Shown piece after piece: positions 61,445 through 64,000 of a DNA stretch of 64,000 nucleotides. Within the stretch, counting starts at the first letter, position 1; each line of letters opens with the position of its first letter. The position numbers and the translations under genes are program-made. The notes below the pieces were generated by a model that was not told where the DNA came from, searched no databases, and saw only the letters and a program-made list of their open reading frames with translations. Source of the DNA: Parabacteroides sp. TM07-1AC (GTDB lineage: Bacteria > Bacteroidota > Bacteroidia > Bacteroidales > Tannerellaceae); assembly GCF_003480915.1 (NCBI RefSeq), contig NZ_QUKD01000008.1, positions 27,854-91,853 on the forward strand, given 5' to 3'.

Positions 61445-62521
61445 ATGAAGAACAAGAATACACTGTCTGGCTTGACTGTGGCTAATTTCAGCAAGCAAAT
61501 AGACGGGAAGGAGACGATGCTATGTATCCTGACCAATAAGAAAGGAGCAGAACTTACCATTACCAACTACGGTGCAAAAATTGTATCGCTTATGGTACCG
61601 GATCGGTCCGGCAAGTTAACCGATGTTGTTACCGGACATAATTCAATCGATGATTATCTGGTTTCTGAAGAGCCTTACTTCGGAGCTATCTGCGGTCGCT
61701 ACGGGAACCGTATAGCCAAGGGTTCATTTACACTCGACGGCGTTGTGTACGATAAGTTGGCCATCAACAATGGCCCCAACAGCCTTCACGGAGGACTCAA
61801 AGGTTTTAATTCTGTTGTATGGGATGCTAATCAGACCGATGACCAGACCGTAGAACTGAAATATACGTCAGCAGACGGTGAAGAAGGTTTCCCCGGAACA
61901 TTAAAAGTGACTGTTACATACCATCTGACAGACGACAATGAAGTCGCAATCATGTATCATGCCGTAACAGACAAACCGACCGTATTGAACCTGACCAACC
62001 ACTCCTACTTCAACTTATCAGGAGCAGGCGATCCGTCAGTAGCAGATCATACACTGACAATCAATGCCGATCAGTATCTTCCTACGGATGAAACAGCCAT
62101 CCCTTACGGAGCACCGGAAAAGGTGGAAGGTACCCCGATGGATTTTCGTACCCCTTATCTGGTTGGTGCACGCATAGACGAACCGACCGACCAGTTGACT
62201 TGGGCAAGAGGCTACGACCATACCTATATATTAAATAAGGAAGAAGGCGAACTGGGTTTCTGTGCCCGTTGTCAATCGCCGAAGACCGGTATTGTCATGG
62301 AAGCATATACAACCGAACCGGGTGTACAATTATATACAGGTAACTGGATGACCGGTAATTTCGAAGGAAAGAACGGACAGCGTTACCCGGCAAGAGCTGC
62401 TTTATGCCTGGAAACACAACATTTCCCCGACAGCCCGAACAAACCGGAATACCCCTCTACCGTACTCCGTCCGGGAGAAGTTTTTGAAAGCAAGACCATT
62501 TATAAATTCTCTGCTGAATAA
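61445..62521 (+). CDS. galM: Aldose 1-epimerase (galactose mutarotase)
   Basis: A 358-residue enzyme that interconverts alpha- and beta-galactose or other aldoses. Hallmarks are GRYGNRI, NNGPNSLHGG (catalytic-region His), NLTNHSYFNLSG (second His) and the catalytic Glu in LCLETQHFPDSPN. No signal peptide, so cytoplasmic. First gene of galM - symporter - galK, a set preserved in Bacteroides, and convergent with nothing. Complete. Confidence 0.96.
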   Translation: MKNKNTLSGLTVANFSKQIDGKETMLCILTNKKGAELTITNYGAKIVSLMVPDRSGKLTDVVTGHNSIDDYLVSEEPYFGAICGRYGNRIAKGSFTLDGVVYDKLAINNGPNSLHGGLKGFNSVVWDANQTDDQTVELKYTSADGEEGFPGTLKVTVTYHLTDDNEVAIMYHAVTDKPTVLNLTNHSYFNLSGAGDPSVADHTLTINADQYLPTDETAIPYGAPEKVEGTPMDFRTPYLVGARIDEPTDQLTWARGYDHTYILNKEEGELGFCARCQSPKTGIVMEAYTTEPGVQLYTGNWMTGNFEGKNGQRYPARAALCLETQHFPDSPNKPEYPSTVLRPGEVFESKTIYKFSAE

Positions 62522-62566
62522 CAAATAACAAAATTAATATATCAATAATAATAAAAATATCAATCA

Positions 62567-63823
62567 ATGACTCAAGAAAAAAAACAATGGGGTGCCATCA
62601 TCATTATGATTGCACTGTTTGCAATGATCGCATTCGTGACTAACCTTTGTTCACCAATGGCTATTATCGTAAAGAACGACTTCGGGGCTAGCAATGTTCT
62701 TGCCCAAATTGGAAACTATGGTAACTTCATTGCCTATTTGGTAATGGGTATTCCTGCCGGTATGCTTATCGCCAAATATGGCTATAAGAAAACAGCTCTT
62801 ATCGGTCTTGTTGTAGGTATCGTAGGTATTTTAGTTCAATGGCTGAGTGGTCATGTGGGCAAGGAGAGCGCTTTCCTGGTTTACCTGGTCGGAGCATTTA
62901 TCAGCGGTTTCACTATGTGTATTCTTAACTGTGTGGTTAACCCGATGCTTAACCTGCTCGGTGGCGGTGGTAACAAGGGTAACCAGCTTATCCAGCTCGG
63001 CGGTGTATTCAACAGTACTGCAGCCGTTGCCTGCTACATCCTGATGGGAGCTCTTATCGGTGACGCAGCCAAAGCACATATTGCCGACGCAACACCGGCA
63101 TTGATGATCGCTCTTGCTATCTTCGTTATCGCATTTGTAGTTATCGTATTTACTAAAATTGAAGAACCTGAACAGGCACCTGTTGACACCAGTTTGATCA
63201 AGGGCGCTTTGAGCCATCGCCATTTTGCACTGGGAGCACTCGCTATCTTCCTTTACATGAGCGTTGAAGTAGGTACTCCTACTTATATTCTTCAATACCT
63301 TACAGCAAAAGGTATACCGGCCAGCACCGTGGGTCTTATCGTAGCTGTTTACTGGCTTATGATGCTTATCGGACGTTTCGTAGGAGCTAGTATCGGAGGT
63401 AAGGTTTCCAGCCGTACGATGATCACCATCGTATCGATTGCAACTCTTCTGTTGGTTAGCTTCGGTATGTTCTCACCTGAAACAAATACAGTTGAAGTTC
63501 CTGGTGTAGACTGGGCTTCATTAAGTGTGATCTGGCAGGAAGTTCCCGTTGGTATTCTGGCATTCCTTCTCGTAGGTCTTTGCACCAGCGTAATGTGGGG
63601 TGGTATATTCAACATGGCTGTAGAAGGATTAGGAAAATATACAGCTATTGCCAGCGGTATCTTTATGACAATGGTATTCGGTTGCGCTGTAATGGTTGCT
63701 GTTCAGGGTTGGGTTGCCGATATGACTGATTATATGACCAGCTACTGGGTTGTACTCTTCAGTGCTGCTTACATTTTATTCTATGCGGCTATCGGTTCTA
63801 AACCATCGAAAAAATCAGAATAA
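62567..63823 (+). CDS. Sugar/H+ symporter (glucose/galactose MFS type)
   Basis: A 418-residue transporter with 12 predicted membrane segments. N-terminal GNYGNFIAYLVMGIPAGMLIAKYGYKKTALIG is the MFS signature A region; ISGFTMCILNCVVNPMLNLLGGG is typical of the FucP/GluP glucose-galactose symporters. It lies 45 bp after galM and before galK, so galactose import is the strong inference. Arabinose or glucose are alternatives. Confidence 0.92.
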   Translation: MTQEKKQWGAIIIMIALFAMIAFVTNLCSPMAIIVKNDFGASNVLAQIGNYGNFIAYLVMGIPAGMLIAKYGYKKTALIGLVVGIVGILVQWLSGHVGKESAFLVYLVGAFISGFTMCILNCVVNPMLNLLGGGGNKGNQLIQLGGVFNSTAAVACYILMGALIGDAAKAHIADATPALMIALAIFVIAFVVIVFTKIEEPEQAPVDTSLIKGALSHRHFALGALAIFLYMSVEVGTPTYILQYLTAKGIPASTVGLIVAVYWLMMLIGRFVGASIGGKVSSRTMITIVSIATLLLVSFGMFSPETNTVEVPGVDWASLSVIWQEVPVGILAFLLVGLCTSVMWGGIFNMAVEGLGKYTAIASGIFMTMVFGCAVMVAVQGWVADMTDYMTSYWVVLFSAAYILFYAAIGSKPSKKSE

Positions 63824-63845
63824 AATAAACAATATGCCAATTTAT

Positions 63846-63882
63846 GAAATTATCCGGTTTTACCTTATAACCGGATAATTTC
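63846..63882 (+). terminator. Hairpin between the symporter and galK
   Basis: A perfect 14-bp stem (63846-63859 with 63869-63882), followed by TTCATTT. It may reduce or end readthrough into galK; the T-tract is weak. Confidence 0.6.
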
Positions 63883-63913
63883 TTCATTTATAACCTTTAA
63901 AAGAAATAATATC

Positions 63914-64000
63914 ATGCAGAAAAAAATTAGAAATAAATTTCAGGAGTTATTTAATACAGAAGGTAGTGTATATGCTTCTCCGGGCCGTATCAACCTGATC
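63914..64000 (+). CDS. galK: Galactokinase, 5' end only (cut by window)
   Basis: The first 29 codons begin MQKKIRNKFQELFNTEGS and end ASPGRINLI, the GHMP-kinase N-terminal block (normally continuing GEHTDY). The gene runs off the right edge. With galM and the symporter it completes the entry to the Leloir pathway. Confidence 0.9.
   Translation, partial: MQKKIRNKFQELFNTEGSVYASPGRINLI

Noticed and set aside
1..64000. tRNA or rRNA genes and complete insertion sequences.
   Set aside because: No tRNA cloverleaf, rRNA-like sequence, or transposase flanked by terminal repeats was found on reading; the Rpn-type gene lacks terminal repeats.

Overview
The window reads as one contiguous stretch of a Bacteroidales chromosome. 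The evidence is a SusC/SusD polysaccharide-utilization locus with an ECF sigma / FecR pair, a type V (fimbrillin/Mfa-like) pilus operon, Bacteroidetes -7 boxes of the form TAnnTTTG ahead of many genes, and weak Shine-Dalgarno use. Parabacteroides or a near relative is my best guess from gene content; the sequence alone does not prove the genus.

Left part (1-14.2 kb): an orphan ECF sigma gene, then a leftward polysaccharide-utilization locus. In transcription order this is ECF sigma, FecR anti-sigma, SusC-type TonB transporter, SusD lipoprotein, GH2 glycosidase, GH43-like beta-propeller protein and GH43 glycosidase. The SusC gene carries one in-frame TAG, so the locus looks disabled or held at low level. 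The fecR gene holds two nested perfect palindromes.

Middle (14.2-44.8 kb): mostly housekeeping and transport genes. They include cysK, a MarR regulator, an orphan LuxR-type response regulator with a small Gly-rich peptide gene upstream, a truncated DUF4956 gene, exonuclease III, GNAT, SGNH hydrolase, a DUF2490 protein, a preQ1-I-like riboswitch with a queuosine-precursor transporter, an Mfa2-like lipoprotein, a potABCD polyamine ABC operon followed by a HAD phosphatase, uraA and msrA diverging from a mirror-symmetric promoter, a GtrA/GtrB-type pair, a ribose/nucleoside operon (ribokinase, nucleoside hydrolase, sugar permease), an asymmetric heterodimeric ABC exporter, a RelB/RelE-like toxin-antitoxin pair, nitroreductase, DUF1062, HU and an Rpn-type nuclease.

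Right part (45.3-59.1 kb): the most interesting region. An eight-gene fimbrial operon runs leftward from 56.37 kb: a DUF3575 outer-membrane protein, a DUF5119-like lipoprotein, five fimbrillin-type lipoproteins, and a large BACON/DUF1566 protein. Upstream, a 372-bp segment is bounded by perfect 23-bp inverted repeats. The only Bacteroidetes-type promoter I find in it points away from the operon, so the sequenced state looks OFF. A tyrosine recombinase gene directly abuts the right repeat, but its box I lacks the usual arginine. Beyond the recombinase lies an array of an 11-bp motif repeated at exact 22-bp spacing, then a HepT/MntA toxin-antitoxin pair.

Right end (59.3-64 kb): a GH51 arabinofuranosidase diverges from galM, a sugar/H+ symporter and the start of galK, a galactose/arabinose salvage cluster with operator-like repeats in the shared promoter region. 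Two dispersed repeat families also occur: a ~210-bp hairpin-rich element at 15.3 and 44.9 kb, and GTTTTAAACGA-type clusters at 0.6 and 17.2 kb.
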